Shown here piece after piece: positions 56,000 to 64,000 of a stretch of DNA of 64,000 nt; the first letter of the stretch is position 1, and every line of letters starts with the position of its first letter. The stretch spans positions 124,001-188,000 of the forward strand of contig JALHMF010000003.1 of assembly GCA_022844205.1 (NCBI GenBank), given 5' to 3'. The stretch is from Xanthobacteraceae bacterium (lineage in GTDB: Bacteria; Pseudomonadota; Alphaproteobacteria; Rhizobiales; Xanthobacteraceae). The notes beneath the pieces are model-generated. The model worked only from the letters and a program-made list of their open reading frames with translations, was not told the origin of the DNA and did no database searches. A program made the translations under genes and the position numbers.

Positions 56000-56121
56000 T
56001 CAGATACAACGGCCAGACGGCCAGAGCCTCGTTTGCGGTGGAATCCCCGGCCGCACGCCGGAGCCGGGGGACAATAGCGGTTCATGGCGGGGAAACAACA
56101 GCGGCAGGACGCCATCTGGGT

Positions 56122-56652
56122 TCAGCCTTTTTCCTCGTCTTTTCCGCGTTTTAACTGCTCCAGTGCCGCGAATGCGGAAGGCTGTGCGCCCACTTCCGGC
56201 GCCTGGAATACGGCTCCCGGTTTCCGGGGATAGGGATCGATTCCGAGCGCCAGAAACTCGGCGGCAATGACGCCAAGATCGAGCGCACCGTTCGTCAACT
56301 GCTCCGGCGGATCGATTTCGATTTCATGATCGGCCGGTTCCGCGCCCGCAACGACAGAACCTTCCGGCACGAAAAGCAGCGAGACTTCCTCGAATACCTT
56401 GTTGTCGAAAGGTTCGAGAGACACCACGCATTCCTGTGTAACGGTCGCCTCAACCGTGCCTTCCACCAGCGCGCCGCCGTCGGGCGTCGGCCTTACCTGA
56501 AAGATCGCGGAAAGCTGCGGCACCGCGATCACGTCAGCGAAATCGGCAAGGGCCGCGCGCGTAGCTTCGTCCGGCGACAGGCGGAATTCGGTGCTCTCCT
56601 TCCGCAAATCGGCAACGACAACTGGATGCGACCAGGGAATCTCGTCCGTCAT
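56122..56652 (-). CDS. YceD/DUF177 family protein
   Basis: 176 residues. The DUF177 pattern is visible: VEGTVEATVTQECVVSLEPFDNKVFEEVSLLFVP and the acidic GALDLGVIAAEFLALGIDPYPRKPG. In other bacteria and chloroplasts YceD homologues are linked to 23S rRNA processing or accumulation and usually precede rpmF; here rpmF is absent and plsX follows. Its ATG overlaps the upstream chaperone gene stop by 4 nt. Confidence 0.9.
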   Translation of the reverse strand: MTDEIPWSHPVVVADLRKESTEFRLSPDEATRAALADFADVIAVPQLSAIFQVRPTPDGGALVEGTVEATVTQECVVSLEPFDNKVFEEVSLLFVPEGSVVAGAEPADHEIEIDPPEQLTNGALDLGVIAAEFLALGIDPYPRKPGAVFQAPEVGAQPSAFAALEQLKRGKDEEKG

Positions 56653-57194
56653 GGGGCAACCTTTTCAGGATCGGGAAACGCCAACACCCCGCCCGCGATC
56701 GCGGCGGCATCCTGCGCCGCCAGTCCATCGACCGCCGCTTTTACATAGTGTGCGAGACGCTGAACCGCGGCAGGGCTAGCTTCGATGCCGCCGTAGATGT
56801 TCCGCTCCAGCGACGAAGCGAGTGCGGCCTCGCCCTGCTCCTTGAGTGCCGCATCGTAGGCATTTGCCCGGCCGTAATAAGCCTCGCCGAGATCGCGCAT
56901 TTTCTTATGCACCTTCATGTCACCCGTGCCGATTTCGCGCACGGCAGCATCCATGTCGGAAATAAAGTAGTCGAAAACGAGCTGGCCGATTTCACGCGAC
57001 GCGACATCGCCTTCCGCGAGCCGTCGGAATACGAGATGCACATGCAGCACGAGAAGATCGAAACGGGCCTCCACCGTGTCGGGCACGGCGTAATCCGTAT
57101 AAAAACTTGGTAAACGCGACTGCGCCACGATAGCGCCATAGAGACGCTCAATGGTCTCTCGTCGAGCCTGACGCCGGCTGGAACGCAGAAGCAT
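56649..57194 (-). CDS. Ubiquinol-cytochrome c chaperone (CBP3-like) family protein
   Basis: 181 residues related to the C-terminal domain of mitochondrial CBP3/UQCC1: IVAQSRLPSFYTDYAVPDTVEARFDLLVLHVHLVFRRL, DYFISDMDAAVREIGTGDMKVHKKMRDLGEAYYGRANAYD are diagnostic (quoted in parts). In mitochondria it assists cytochrome b synthesis for complex III; a similar role in the bacterium is inferred. Start ATG at 57194 (MLLRSSRRQ). Divergent from bamE, first gene of the YceD-plsX-fabH cluster. Confidence 0.9.
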   Translation of the reverse strand: MLLRSSRRQARRETIERLYGAIVAQSRLPSFYTDYAVPDTVEARFDLLVLHVHLVFRRLAEGDVASREIGQLVFDYFISDMDAAVREIGTGDMKVHKKMRDLGEAYYGRANAYDAALKEQGEAALASSLERNIYGGIEASPAAVQRLAHYVKAAVDGLAAQDAAAIAGGVLAFPDPEKVAP

Positions 57195-57299
57195 GATCTA
57201 GCTCCACCAGTCGTTGAGACGGACCGCGTTGCGTTCGGGGAGCGCGCGGGTTAGTTGAGGCGCAATTTCGCGACAGGCACGTTGGCCCGAGACAGTTTC

Positions 57300-57779
57300 A
57301 TGAGCGCCGGATTGTTTCCAATATCGCACAGCAGGACCGCAATCCGCAAAACCCACCGTATCGCGGCGGCGCTGGCGCTTTCGCTGCTTGTTTCCGGCTG
57401 CTTCGCGAGCACCTACCAGCGCGGCTACGTCTTCGATCAGACGGCCCTCGACCAGGTGCCGGTGGGCGCCAGCCAGGAGCAGGTGCTGCTGGTGCTCGGA
57501 AGCCCCTCCACCATCGCAACGGTGAGCGGCGAAGTCTTCTATTACATCTCGCAGAAGACCGAACGCAAAGTGGCGTTCATGAATCCTGAAGTCATCGATC
57601 AGCGCGTGCTCGCCGTCTATTTCGGCCAAGATCGCCGCGTGAAGCAGATCGCCAATTACGGCGTGCAGGACGGCAAGCTGTTCGATTTCGTCAGCCGCAC
57701 GACCCCGACCGGCGGCCAGGATCTCAGCCTTGTGCGCCAGATTCTCGGCGGTCTGCTCGGCGTCGGCAAACAGAACTGA
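57300..57779 (+). CDS. bamE: Outer membrane assembly lipoprotein BamE (SmpA/OmlA)
   Basis: 159 residues from ATG 57300; a TTG at 57255 is in frame but upstream. Lipoprotein signal with lipobox VSGC (Cys about 34). The SmpA/OmlA domain: YQRGYVFDQTALDQVPVGASQEQVLLVLGSPSTI and VFYYISQKTERKVAFMNPEVIDQRVLAVYF. Part of the BAM complex that inserts outer-membrane barrel proteins. A bidirectional terminator lies between it and hppA. Confidence 0.93.
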   Translation: MSAGLFPISHSRTAIRKTHRIAAALALSLLVSGCFASTYQRGYVFDQTALDQVPVGASQEQVLLVLGSPSTIATVSGEVFYYISQKTERKVAFMNPEVIDQRVLAVYFGQDRRVKQIANYGVQDGKLFDFVSRTTPTGGQDLSLVRQILGGLLGVGKQN

Positions 57780-57804
57780 CAATCCCCTATCCTTTCAACG
57801 AAAA

Positions 57805-57838
57805 CGGCCCGCGCCTGAGCACGGGCCGCTTGATTTTA
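57805..57838. terminator. Bidirectional terminator between bamE and hppA
   Basis: CGGCCCG/CGGGCCG arms with CGCCTGAGCA between them, T-rich on both sides: TTGATTTTAT on the plus strand and TTTTCGTTG on the minus strand. Serves two convergent genes. Confidence 0.75.
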
Positions 57839-57850
57839 TAGGCTCTGCTT

Positions 57851-57900
57851 AGAGCATGATCCCGAAAAGTGGCTGCCGGTTTTCGGAAAAGATCATGCTC
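57851..57900. repeat. Intergenic palindromic repeat (AGAGCATGATC type)
   Basis: Outer arms GAGCATGATC/GATCATGCTC, inner arms CGAAAA/TTTTCG, core GTGGCTGCCGG. From memory the AGAGCATGATCcgGAAAAGTGG element is one of the most frequent intergenic repeats of Bradyrhizobium-like genomes. It lies 12 nt beyond the hppA stop. Confidence 0.75.
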
Positions 57901-57911
57901 CAATGAAAAGT

Positions 57912-60029
57912 CTAGTGAGCGAGGACAGCGAGCAGCAGCAGCGCCACGATGTTCGTGATCTTGATCATCGGGTTCACCGCCGGACCAGCCGTATCCTTGT
58001 AGGGATCGCCGACCGTGTCGCCGGTCACCGCCGCCTTGTGCGCCTCGGAGCCCTTGCCGCCGTAGTGGCCGTCCTCAATGTACTTCTTCGCGTTGTCCCA
58101 TGCACCGCCGCCGGAGGTCATGGAGATCGCGACGAACAGACCGTTGACGATCACGCCGAGCAGCATCGCGCCGACCGCCGAGAAGGCCTGGCTCTTGCCC
58201 GCGATGAAGAACACCACGAAATACACGAAGATCGGAGCGAGCACCGGCAGCAGCGACGGAATGATCATTTCCTTGATCGCGGCCTTGGTCAGCAGGTCGA
58301 CGGCGCGGCCGTAGTCCGGCTTGTCCGTGCCCTTCATGATGCCGGGCTTTTCGCGGAATTGGCGGCGCACTTCCTCGACAATGGAGCCGGCAGCGCGTCC
58401 GACCGCCATCATGCCCATGGCGCCGAAGAGATACGGCAGCAAACCGCCGAACAGCAGGCCCGCGACGACGTAGGGATTGGACAGCGAGAAGTCGAGCTTC
58501 ACGCCCTGGAAGTACGGATACTGCTTCGCGTTCGCGATGAAGAAATTGAGGTCCGATGTGTAGGCTGCGAACAGCACCAGCGCGCCGAGACCGGCGGAGC
58601 CGATCGCGTAACCCTTGGTGACGGCCTTCGTGGTGTTGCCGACCGCGTCGAGCGCGTCCGTGGACTTGCGGACTTCCTTCGGAAGGCCCGCCATCTCGGC
58701 GATGCCGCCTGCGTTGTCCGTAACCGGGCCGAACGCGTCGAGTGCGACGATCATACCCGCGAGCGCCAGCATCGTGGTGACGGCGATCGCGATGCCGAAC
58801 AGCCCCGCGAGTTTGAACGTCACGATGATGCCCGCGATGATGACGATCGCCGGCAATGCCGTCGATTCCATCGAGATCGCGAGACCCTGGATGATGTTGG
58901 TGCCGTGGCCGGTGACCGAAGATGAAGCGATCGATTTCACCGGTCTGAAATTGGTGCCGGTGTAGTATTCGGTGATCCAGACGATGAGTGCCGTAACGGC
59001 GAGACCGACGAGGCCGCAATAGAACAGCGACAGGCCGGTGAAGGTGACACCGTCCGCCTGTTTGATCGGACTGTTGAAGCCGATCGTGAAGTGCGTGACG
59101 ATCGCAAGGCCCGCAATCGACAGGATTCCGGAAGCGATGAGGCCCCGATAGAGCGCGCCCATGATCGACTGATTGGCCGGAAGCTTCACGAAGAAGGTGC
59201 CGGCGATCGAGGTCAGAATGCAGATCGCGCAGATCGCAAGCGGATAGATCAGCATCGAGCCGAGGATCGGCTGACCCGCGAAGAAGATCGCGGCGAGCAC
59301 CATCGTGGCGACGACCGTGACCGCATAAGTCTCGAACAGGTCCGCCGCCATGCCGGCGCAGTCGCCGACGTTGTCACCGACGTTGTCGGCGATGGTGGCG
59401 GGGTTGCGCGGATCGTCTTCCGGGATGCCCGCTTCCACCTTGCCGACGAGATCGCCGCCGACGTCAGCTCCCTTGGTGAAGATGCCACCGCCGAGACGGG
59501 CGAAGATCGAGATCAGCGAAGCGCCAAAGCCGAGTGCCACGAGCGCGTCGATCACGACGCGGTTGTTCGGCGCAAAGCCGAGCGGTCCGGTGAGGATCAT
59601 GTAGTAGACCGCGACACCGAGCAGCGCGAGGCCGGCGACGAGCATGCCGGTGATGGCGCCGGACTTGAACGCAAGCTCAAGGCCTTCCGCGAGGGATTTC
59701 GTCGCGGCCTGCGCGGTGCGGACGTTCGCACGCACGGAAATGTTCATGCCGATGAAGCCCGCCGCACCCGACAGCACCGCGCCGATCAGAAATCCAATGG
59801 CGACGAGCCAGCCCAGGAAATAGCCGACGATCAGGAAGATGACCGCGCCGACCATTCCGATCGTCATGTACTGGCGGCGGAGATAAGCCTGCGCACCTTC
59901 GCGGATCGCGCCCGCGATTTCCTGCATGCGGGCATTGCCGGCATCGGCCGCCATGACCGACTGGGTTGCCCAGACGCCATAAGCAATCGCCGCCAGGCCG
60001 CAAAAAATGATGAGCCAGAGAGCAAGCAT
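57912..60029 (-). CDS. hppA: Proton-translocating membrane pyrophosphatase, K+-independent type
   Basis: Couples pyrophosphate hydrolysis to proton export. 705 residues and about 16 membrane helices. Substrate motifs: [38 protein letters not shown] (quoted in part: [18 protein letters not shown]) and the C-terminal [17 protein letters not shown]. The K+-dependence position reads [14 protein letters not shown], with Lys where K+-dependent enzymes have Ala, so the enzyme should not need potassium. ATG 60029 follows GAGG; the longer ORF upstream is non-homologous. Confidence 0.97.
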   Translation of the reverse strand: MLALWLIIFCGLAAIAYGVWATQSVMAADAGNARMQEIAGAIREGAQAYLRRQYMTIGMVGAVIFLIVGYFLGWLVAIGFLIGAVLSGAAGFIGMNISVRANVRTAQAATKSLAEGLELAFKSGAITGMLVAGLALLGVAVYYMILTGPLGFAPNNRVVIDALVALGFGASLISIFARLGGGIFTKGADVGGDLVGKVEAGIPEDDPRNPATIADNVGDNVGDCAGMAADLFETYAVTVVATMVLAAIFFAGQPILGSMLIYPLAICAICILTSIAGTFFVKLPANQSIMGALYRGLIASGILSIAGLAIVTHFTIGFNSPIKQADGVTFTGLSLFYCGLVGLAVTALIVWITEYYTGTNFRPVKSIASSSVTGHGTNIIQGLAISMESTALPAIVIIAGIIVTFKLAGLFGIAIAVTTMLALAGMIVALDAFGPVTDNAGGIAEMAGLPKEVRKSTDALDAVGNTTKAVTKGYAIGSAGLGALVLFAAYTSDLNFFIANAKQYPYFQGVKLDFSLSNPYVVAGLLFGGLLPYLFGAMGMMAVGRAAGSIVEEVRRQFREKPGIMKGTDKPDYGRAVDLLTKAAIKEMIIPSLLPVLAPIFVYFVVFFIAGKSQAFSAVGAMLLGVIVNGLFVAISMTSGGGAWDNAKKYIEDGHYGGKGSEAHKAAVTGDTVGDPYKDTAGPAVNPMIKITNIVALLLLAVLAH

Positions 60030-60432
60030 AGCTACCTCGAAAATTCGATTGTTCAGGGATCGGATTCCCGCCGGCGCGCGAAGCGCGGCCCGCGTCCCGG
60101 ACCATTCCCCCCGGGGGTCCGCAGCGGCGCGGACCATGCCAAAACCGGCCCCGTGACGCAATGCTCCGGCGGTCCAATAGAGGATGTTCCCGCAGCGGCA
60201 TTCCGCCCGGGGTTGTAGTGTTCTGCGCTTAAAACGGGGTACGAGGCGCTAGGGCGGGTGGCGATCCCCGGCTTCCCCCATGTAGAGGCGCGAATCGCAG
60301 GAGACGCTGCAAGACGCCAAGAATCTCTGTATGTCGCCTTCAACTTAACGGCGGCCCATTCGGGATTGTTTCCATTACAGGGATCAGCCGGATTTTGCGT
60401 TCAAAACGCTCTGTGTTCAGAAACAATGGGCA
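60030..60432. other. Gene-free interval upstream of hppA
   Basis: About 400 nt between the GT61 gene and hppA. The hppA-proximal half is very GC-rich, with an inverted-repeat-like stretch near 60090-60130 (GGACC...GGTCC around CCCCCGGGGG); the distal half (60300-60432) is more AT-rich, like the GT61 gene. ORFs crossing it look random. It should contain the hppA promoter; I cannot place it. Confidence 0.4.
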
Positions 60433-61278
60433 CTACGCGTTTAGCTGCTTTACCGCTTGCAATACCGCCGGAATATCAACGGGCGCATGATCCGAAGCTT
60501 GCGGAACGAGCAAATAGGGCAAGCCAAGCAAAGTGCGCTGATTATAGAAAGACTTGTCGAATTGACGGGAAGTGATCTCGATCACTTTGGAGCCGGGCCG
60601 CATCCAGAGAGCATTGGTCAGGGAGGCACCGTGCTGACCAATCACCATATCCGCATTCCTGAAGAGCCGTGCCTGCTCTGAAAGCGTCATCGACTCTGTC
60701 TTGAATAGTTCGGCATCGGTCCCGAGATCCCGCATGGCAGCGACCATCTCGTGCATATTGGGAGTCGAACGACGGAGATTGGCGCTGGTGGGAATATCGG
60801 CTTCACGCGACTGATAAAATGGATCGCTTGTGCCGCGGTCGATGATTACGACCTTGGGCGTCGGCTTCGAATTTTCCAGGTTTAATCGCTCAAGCATAAA
60901 ATCTCGCGTTCGGGCAAGCGAGATGGTGTGGTAAAAACGTCCTCCGTCATATCCGGGAAGTTCGATTGAACGGTAGTCCTGCTTCAACCGCGGGATGGCG
61001 CTCTTCTCAACGACGACCAAATTGTCAAACTTCAATTCGACGATATGCCGTGTGAGCGGTCCGCAGCTTCTGGTGAAACGCAGTCTCTTCTTGAAATCTT
61101 TCGCTGAGAAAAACTCAGCAAGCGGAACCAACGCCCCGTAAACGAAATGATAGTAGTGCTCGACCGAGCCGCCTCTGTTCTTCGGCTCCAGAATTTCCGG
61201 TGCGGGTGATCGCCAAAACAAATGAAATACCACCTCTAAAATTGCGAATAAAAATACATGGAAACCGGCGGCGTTCAA
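60433..61278 (-). CDS. Glycosyltransferase family 61 (DUF563) protein
   Basis: 281 residues. GT61 features: VEHYYHFVYGALVPLAEF near the N-terminus, VVIIDRGTSDPFYQSREAD, and the signature VIGQHGASLTNALWMRPGSKVIEI with QTLLGLPYLL-like end. It opens with a hydrophobic stretch (FHVFLFAILEVVFHLFW) that may be a membrane anchor. The start is TTG, 4 nt after the thiL stop, with no clear ribosome site, and most GT61 proteins have a longer N-terminal part, so it may be truncated. Base composition is visibly more AT-rich than its neighbours, suggesting transfer into the ribH-nusB-thiL-hppA block. Sugar and acceptor unknown. Confidence 0.8.
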   Translation of the reverse strand: MNAAGFHVFLFAILEVVFHLFWRSPAPEILEPKNRGGSVEHYYHFVYGALVPLAEFFSAKDFKKRLRFTRSCGPLTRHIVELKFDNLVVVEKSAIPRLKQDYRSIELPGYDGGRFYHTISLARTRDFMLERLNLENSKPTPKVVIIDRGTSDPFYQSREADIPTSANLRRSTPNMHEMVAAMRDLGTDAELFKTESMTLSEQARLFRNADMVIGQHGASLTNALWMRPGSKVIEITSRQFDKSFYNQRTLLGLPYLLVPQASDHAPVDIPAVLQAVKQLNA

Positions 61279-61282
61279 CGTA

Positions 61283-62284
61283 TCAGAAATGACTGAAAGA
61301 AAGCTGCTGGAGCTGCATCAGCTTGCCTTCGGGATCGAGCACGATGATCCCCTCGCCCGCTTCCAGCCGGCCGATCATCGTCAGATCGACGCTCGCTTTT
61401 TTCGCGGCGTCCTGAAACGGCTTCAGCGCATCTTCCGGCACCGCAGCCGCGATCTCGTAATCGTCCCCGCCGGTGAGCGCAACCTCCAGCAGCGAAGGTT
61501 CGTTCGCGATGGCCGCGCGCACCGCATCGGAAAATGGAACGCGCTTGGATTCGATCACCGCACGCACGCCTGATACAGAAGCGAGTTTCGCCACATCGCC
61601 CGCGAGGCCATCGGAAATATCGAGTGCCGCATGGGCAAATTCACGAAGTGCGACCGCAAGCCCGTTGCGCGGACGCGGGAAAAGATAGCGGTCGAGCAAA
61701 TGCCCGCGCAGCGCGGGGGCGAGGTTCGCGAACGCGGGGTTCACCGGATCGCGGCGTAGTTTCAGGCCGAGCGCCGCATCTCCGATCGTGCCGCTGACAA
61801 CGATCACGTCCCCCGCCCGCGCGCCGGAACGCTTCACCATTTCCCCCGAAGGCACGGCACCGATCGCGGTGATCGCAATGGTCAACAAAGCAGGCGTGCG
61901 CGTCGTGTCGCCGCCGAGCAGCGGACACCGGAAGGCGTCGCAATCCTCGCCCAGCCCTTGCGCGAATTTCGCGAGCCATTCCTCGCCGGTGTTCTCCGGC
62001 AGCGACACCGAAAGCAGCGCGCCGAGCGGAAAGGCTCCCTTGGCCGCAAGGTCGGAGAGGTTCACGCGTAACGCCTTCTTCGCGATGGCGTCCGCCGGAT
62101 CGTCCGTGAAGAAATGCACGCCCGCGACCGCCATGTCGGCGGTCACCACGAGATCGTGTCCGGCGGGCGGCGACAGCCACGCTGCATCGTCGAGCAGCCC
62201 GAGCACGCCCGGGTCATTCGCAAGCGGGCGAAAGTATTTCGCGATCAGCAGGTCTTCGCGGGAAGGTTTGGGCTTTTTGTTCAC
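61283..62284 (-). CDS. thiL: Thiamine-monophosphate kinase
   Basis: Phosphorylates thiamine phosphate to the cofactor TPP. 333 residues, AIR-synthase-like fold. Signatures: SREDLLIAKYFRPL, VVTADMAVAGVHFFTDDPADAIAKKALRVNLSDLAAKGA, LLGGDTTRTP, FAHAALDISDGLAGDVAKLA and ALTGGDDYEI. GTG start at 62284. A palindromic mobile-type repeat occupies the gap to nusB upstream. Confidence 0.96.
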   Translation of the reverse strand: MNKKPKPSREDLLIAKYFRPLANDPGVLGLLDDAAWLSPPAGHDLVVTADMAVAGVHFFTDDPADAIAKKALRVNLSDLAAKGAFPLGALLSVSLPENTGEEWLAKFAQGLGEDCDAFRCPLLGGDTTRTPALLTIAITAIGAVPSGEMVKRSGARAGDVIVVSGTIGDAALGLKLRRDPVNPAFANLAPALRGHLLDRYLFPRPRNGLAVALREFAHAALDISDGLAGDVAKLASVSGVRAVIESKRVPFSDAVRAAIANEPSLLEVALTGGDDYEIAAAVPEDALKPFQDAAKKASVDLTMIGRLEAGEGIIVLDPEGKLMQLQQLSFSHF

Positions 62285-62296
62285 TTTTTTCTCGTT

Positions 62297-62399
62297 GTCA
62301 TGCCCGCGAAAGCGGGCATCCAGTAGTCACTGGCACATTGTAAGCCGAGAATTCAATTCTTGCATTGAACACTGGATCGTCCGCTTGCGCGGACATGAC
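62297..62399. repeat. MITE-like palindromic element with terminal inverted repeats
   Basis: 103 nt. Ends GTCATG...TCCAGT and ACTGGA...CATGAC are inverse complements. Each end contains its own small hairpin: CCCGC-GAAA-GCGGG at the left and TCCGC-TTGC-GCGGA at the right. The centre (ATTGTAAGCCGAGAATTCAATTC) is AT-rich. Similar 'GTCATGCCCGCG...GCGGGCATCCAGTA' elements are, from memory, widespread between genes in this group. It almost fills the nusB-thiL gap. Confidence 0.75.
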
Positions 62400-62407
62400 A
62401 TTGAAAC

Positions 62408-62881
62408 TTAACCTGCGGGGCTCGAAAACTCCCCGTCCCGTGCCTTGCGTGCGAGCTGGTCGAGGACGGCATTCACCATGCCGGTCTCGTCCTTGTCGAG
62501 GAAGGCTCCCGCGACATCGACATACTCGCTGATCACCACGCGCGCGGGTACTTTCGCCTGGTGCACGAGTTCGTAGGCGCCTGCCCGCAACACCGCGCGC
62601 AGCACCGCCTCGACACGTTTCAGCGGCCAGCCGTTTCGCAAGGCATCGTCCACCAGCGGATCGAGCGTGCGCTGCTCTCGCAGCACCCCGCCGACAATGT
62701 CCCGGAAATAAGCGGCTTCCGCTTCGGCATATTTCTCGCCTTCGACCTCGCGGCCCATCCAGTAGGTTTCGAACTCCGCGAAAATATCCGTGAGCGAGCT
62801 GCCGGCGACATCCATCTGATAGAGCGCCTGCACCGCCGCGAGCCGGGCCGCACTTCGCTTGATGAGTTTTTCGCTGGTCAT
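62408..62881 (-). CDS. nusB: Transcription antitermination factor NusB
   Basis: 157 residues of the NusB fold: RSAARLAAVQALYQMDVAG, VDDALRNGWPLKRVEAVLRAVLRAGAYEL and VISEYVDVAGAFLDKDETGMVNAVLDQLAR. Binds boxA RNA with S10 in rRNA antitermination. 6 nt after the ribH stop. Confidence 0.96.
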   Translation of the reverse strand: MTSEKLIKRSAARLAAVQALYQMDVAGSSLTDIFAEFETYWMGREVEGEKYAEAEAAYFRDIVGGVLREQRTLDPLVDDALRNGWPLKRVEAVLRAVLRAGAYELVHQAKVPARVVISEYVDVAGAFLDKDETGMVNAVLDQLARKARDGEFSSPAG

Positions 62882-62887
62882 GACCGA

Positions 62888-63379
62888 TTATGCGCGCGTC
62901 GTCGATCGCGCGATACGGATCAATGCGAGTGCCGCCGAGGCCGCCGCCGCACCCGCATTGCCCTCGTTGCGGCGTGCCCGCGCCCAGGCCTGTTCCTCGG
63001 TGTCCACCGTGAGGATGCCATTGCCGAGCGCGATCCGGCGGCTGACGGCAAGATCCATCAACGCGCGCGCCGACTGGTGCGAGACGATTTCAAAGTGCTC
63101 CGTTTCGCCGCGAATGACGCAGCCGAGCGCCACCACGCCGTCGAACGGCAGCCCTGCTTCCAGCGCCGCCTGCAGGCGGATCGCGGCTGCAATCGGAATT
63201 TCCAGCGCGCCCGGGACTCGGACCGGCTCCACCTTCACGCGCGCCGTATCCAGCCGGTCGAGTGCTCCCGCCACCAGTTCGTCGGCGATCGCTTCATGGA
63301 AGCGCGCCTCAACCAGAAGCACACGCGCACCGAGGATCGTCGTTTCGTCGCTGCGGCGCTTCTGGGCGGGCTGGTTCAT
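62888..63379 (-). CDS. ribH: 6,7-dimethyl-8-ribityllumazine synthase
   Basis: Penultimate step of riboflavin synthesis. 163 residues. Signatures: [63 protein letters not shown] (His in RGETEHFE is the catalytic region) and [13 protein letters not shown]. In place of the usual FN in strand 1 it reads EARFHEA. No FMN riboswitch is seen upstream; the gene directly follows the higA antitoxin gene. Confidence 0.95.
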   Translation of the reverse strand: MNQPAQKRRSDETTILGARVLLVEARFHEAIADELVAGALDRLDTARVKVEPVRVPGALEIPIAAAIRLQAALEAGLPFDGVVALGCVIRGETEHFEIVSHQSARALMDLAVSRRIALGNGILTVDTEEQAWARARRNEGNAGAAAASAALALIRIARSTTRA

Positions 63380-63385
63380 ATGCGG

Positions 63386-63661
63386 TCAGGCCGCATCGAC
63401 TTCGCGGCGGATAGCCTTGCCATGCAACTGCTCAGCCTGTTGTAGATCATAGTCCGCCTGCATGCGGCTCCATAACTCGGCGCCCGTGCCAAAATAACGG
63501 CCAAGACGAAGAGCCGTCTCCGGCGAAATACCACGCCGGCCGCTGACAATCTCGGAAATTCGGTTCGCTGGCACTCGCAACCGCAGGGCCAACGCATTTG
63601 CCGTCAAATTCCGTGCAAGCATTTCACGCGCAAGAAGACGGCCTGGATGGATCCTGATCAT
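63386..63661 (-). CDS. higA: HigA-type antitoxin (XRE helix-turn-helix)
   Basis: 91 residues. HTH region: HPGRLLAREMLARNLTANALALRLRVPANRISEIVSGRRGISPETALRLGRYFG, the VapI/HigA signature. Expected to bind and neutralise the toxin made by the gene 2 nt upstream and to repress the pair through the palindrome at 63958-63978. Lies 6 nt before ribH, so the TA pair may share its promoter with riboflavin and nusB genes. Confidence 0.92.
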   Translation of the reverse strand: MIRIHPGRLLAREMLARNLTANALALRLRVPANRISEIVSGRRGISPETALRLGRYFGTGAELWSRMQADYDLQQAEQLHGKAIRREVDAA

Positions 63662-63663
63662 AT

Positions 63664-63948
63664 TTAGCCTCGATGGTAGTCGGCGATTTCAACATCGTGG
63701 GCATTTCCATCGCGGAAACGGAAGCATATCCGCCAACGGCCGTTGACCGTGATTGCCCACTCTCCTTTTCGGCCGCCTTTCAATTTGTGCAGTCCAACGC
63801 TTTTCAGAGGACTGATAACGCCGAGAGACGGAGCAGCATCGAGCATGTTCCACAACTCAATCGCCCTCTCCCGATCCAGTCCCGAAAACGAACCCTTGCC
63901 AGTTTCGGCAAAACGCCTGGCTGTACTGTTCTTCCAGGACTTGATCAT
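63664..63948 (-). CDS. higB: HigB-type toxin (RelE/ParE superfamily)
   Basis: 94 residues: MIKSWKNSTARRFAETGKG, RERAIELWNMLDAAPSLGVISPLKSVGLHKLKGGRKGEWAITVNGRWRICFRF and DVEIADYHRG are typical of HigB (quoted in parts), a ribosome-dependent mRNA interferase. The toxin gene precedes the antitoxin gene, the reverse order that is characteristic of higBA. Confidence 0.93.
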   Translation of the reverse strand: MIKSWKNSTARRFAETGKGSFSGLDRERAIELWNMLDAAPSLGVISPLKSVGLHKLKGGRKGEWAITVNGRWRICFRFRDGNAHDVEIADYHRG

Positions 63949-63957
63949 ACGCCCCTG

Positions 63958-63978
63958 ATACTACGATGTGCATAGTAT
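63958..63978 (-). promoter_or_regulatory. Operator-like palindrome upstream of higBA
   Basis: ATACTA at 63958-63963 and TAGTAT at 63973-63978 are inverse complements around 9 bases. It lies 9 nt before the toxin ATG, where HigA autorepression sites are usually found. Confidence 0.6.
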
Positions 63979-64000
63979 GGCAAACGTATTATCTTGTGCC

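Noticed and set aside
59091-60218. A 375-codon open frame antisense to hppA
   Set aside because: Highly charged (Asp/Arg/His) translation opposite membrane helices, a typical artefact of hydrophobic genes.

Overview
The window looks like a chromosomal segment of an alphaproteobacterium of the order Hyphomicrobiales (Rhizobiales), probably in the Nitrobacteraceae/Xanthobacteraceae part of that order. The reasons are the GC-rich coding sequence, the gene neighbourhoods (nuoA-B-C / HU / lon / clpX / clpP / tig; YceD-plsX-fabH-ihfA-merR; ribH-nusB-thiL-hppA; PaaI-rplM-rpsI beside echA/CoA-binding/metY), and intergenic palindromic repeats of the type abundant in Bradyrhizobium-like genomes. This is inference from content; no marker such as 16S rRNA is present. 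Almost all of the window is housekeeping backbone with no prophage, IS element or CRISPR array.

1-16 kb: the 5' end of a complex I operon (nuoA, nuoB, nuoC, minus strand), continued not by nuoD but by a FlK-type thioesterase and a GFA-domain gene that runs off the edge. Then tRNA-Asp, an HU protein, a translationally coupled pair of exported peptidoglycan enzymes (amidase_3 plus VanX-type D-Ala-D-Ala dipeptidase), tRNA-Val and the cytoplasmic proteostasis block lon, clpX, clpP, tig. Between clpP and clpX sits a three-gene unit: an exported 1042-residue TPR-CHAT protease-like protein, a small exported protein, and a zinc-ribbon membrane protein. I consider this the best candidate in the window for an uncharacterised system.

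16-33 kb: tRNA-Leu, a Tat-exported multicopper oxidase, the NAD(P)HX repair enzyme nnr, the nitrogen pair glnB-glnA behind a good sigma-54 promoter, a PhoX-like phosphatase, two adjacent paralogous membrane diguanylate cyclases, ribosomal proteins S9/L13, an acyl-CoA related cluster, metY and the heme A synthase gene ctaA.

32-44.5 kb: an exopolysaccharide locus on both strands: polysaccharide deacetylase, a Wzc/ExoP-like chain-length protein whose kinase-like domain lacks the Walker A lysine, a FemAB/GNAT-type acetyltransferase, a Wza-like export lipoprotein, two glycosyltransferases, the initiating polyprenyl-phosphate sugar transferase, an O-antigen ligase-like polymerase and a membrane sulfatase/phosphoethanolamine-transferase-like enzyme. 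Together these supply initiation, elongation, modification, polymerisation and export of a surface polysaccharide; no Wzx flippase is visible in the window.

44.5-64 kb: tRNA-Pro, a complete branched-chain amino acid type ABC transporter (livG, livF, binding protein, livH, livM) downstream of putA, the fatty-acid/phospholipid cluster with ihfA and a MerR regulator, bamE, a K+-independent-type proton pyrophosphatase hppA, a compositionally different GT61 glycosyltransferase inserted between hppA and thiL, nusB, ribH, and a higBA toxin-antitoxin pair with an operator-like palindrome at the right edge.
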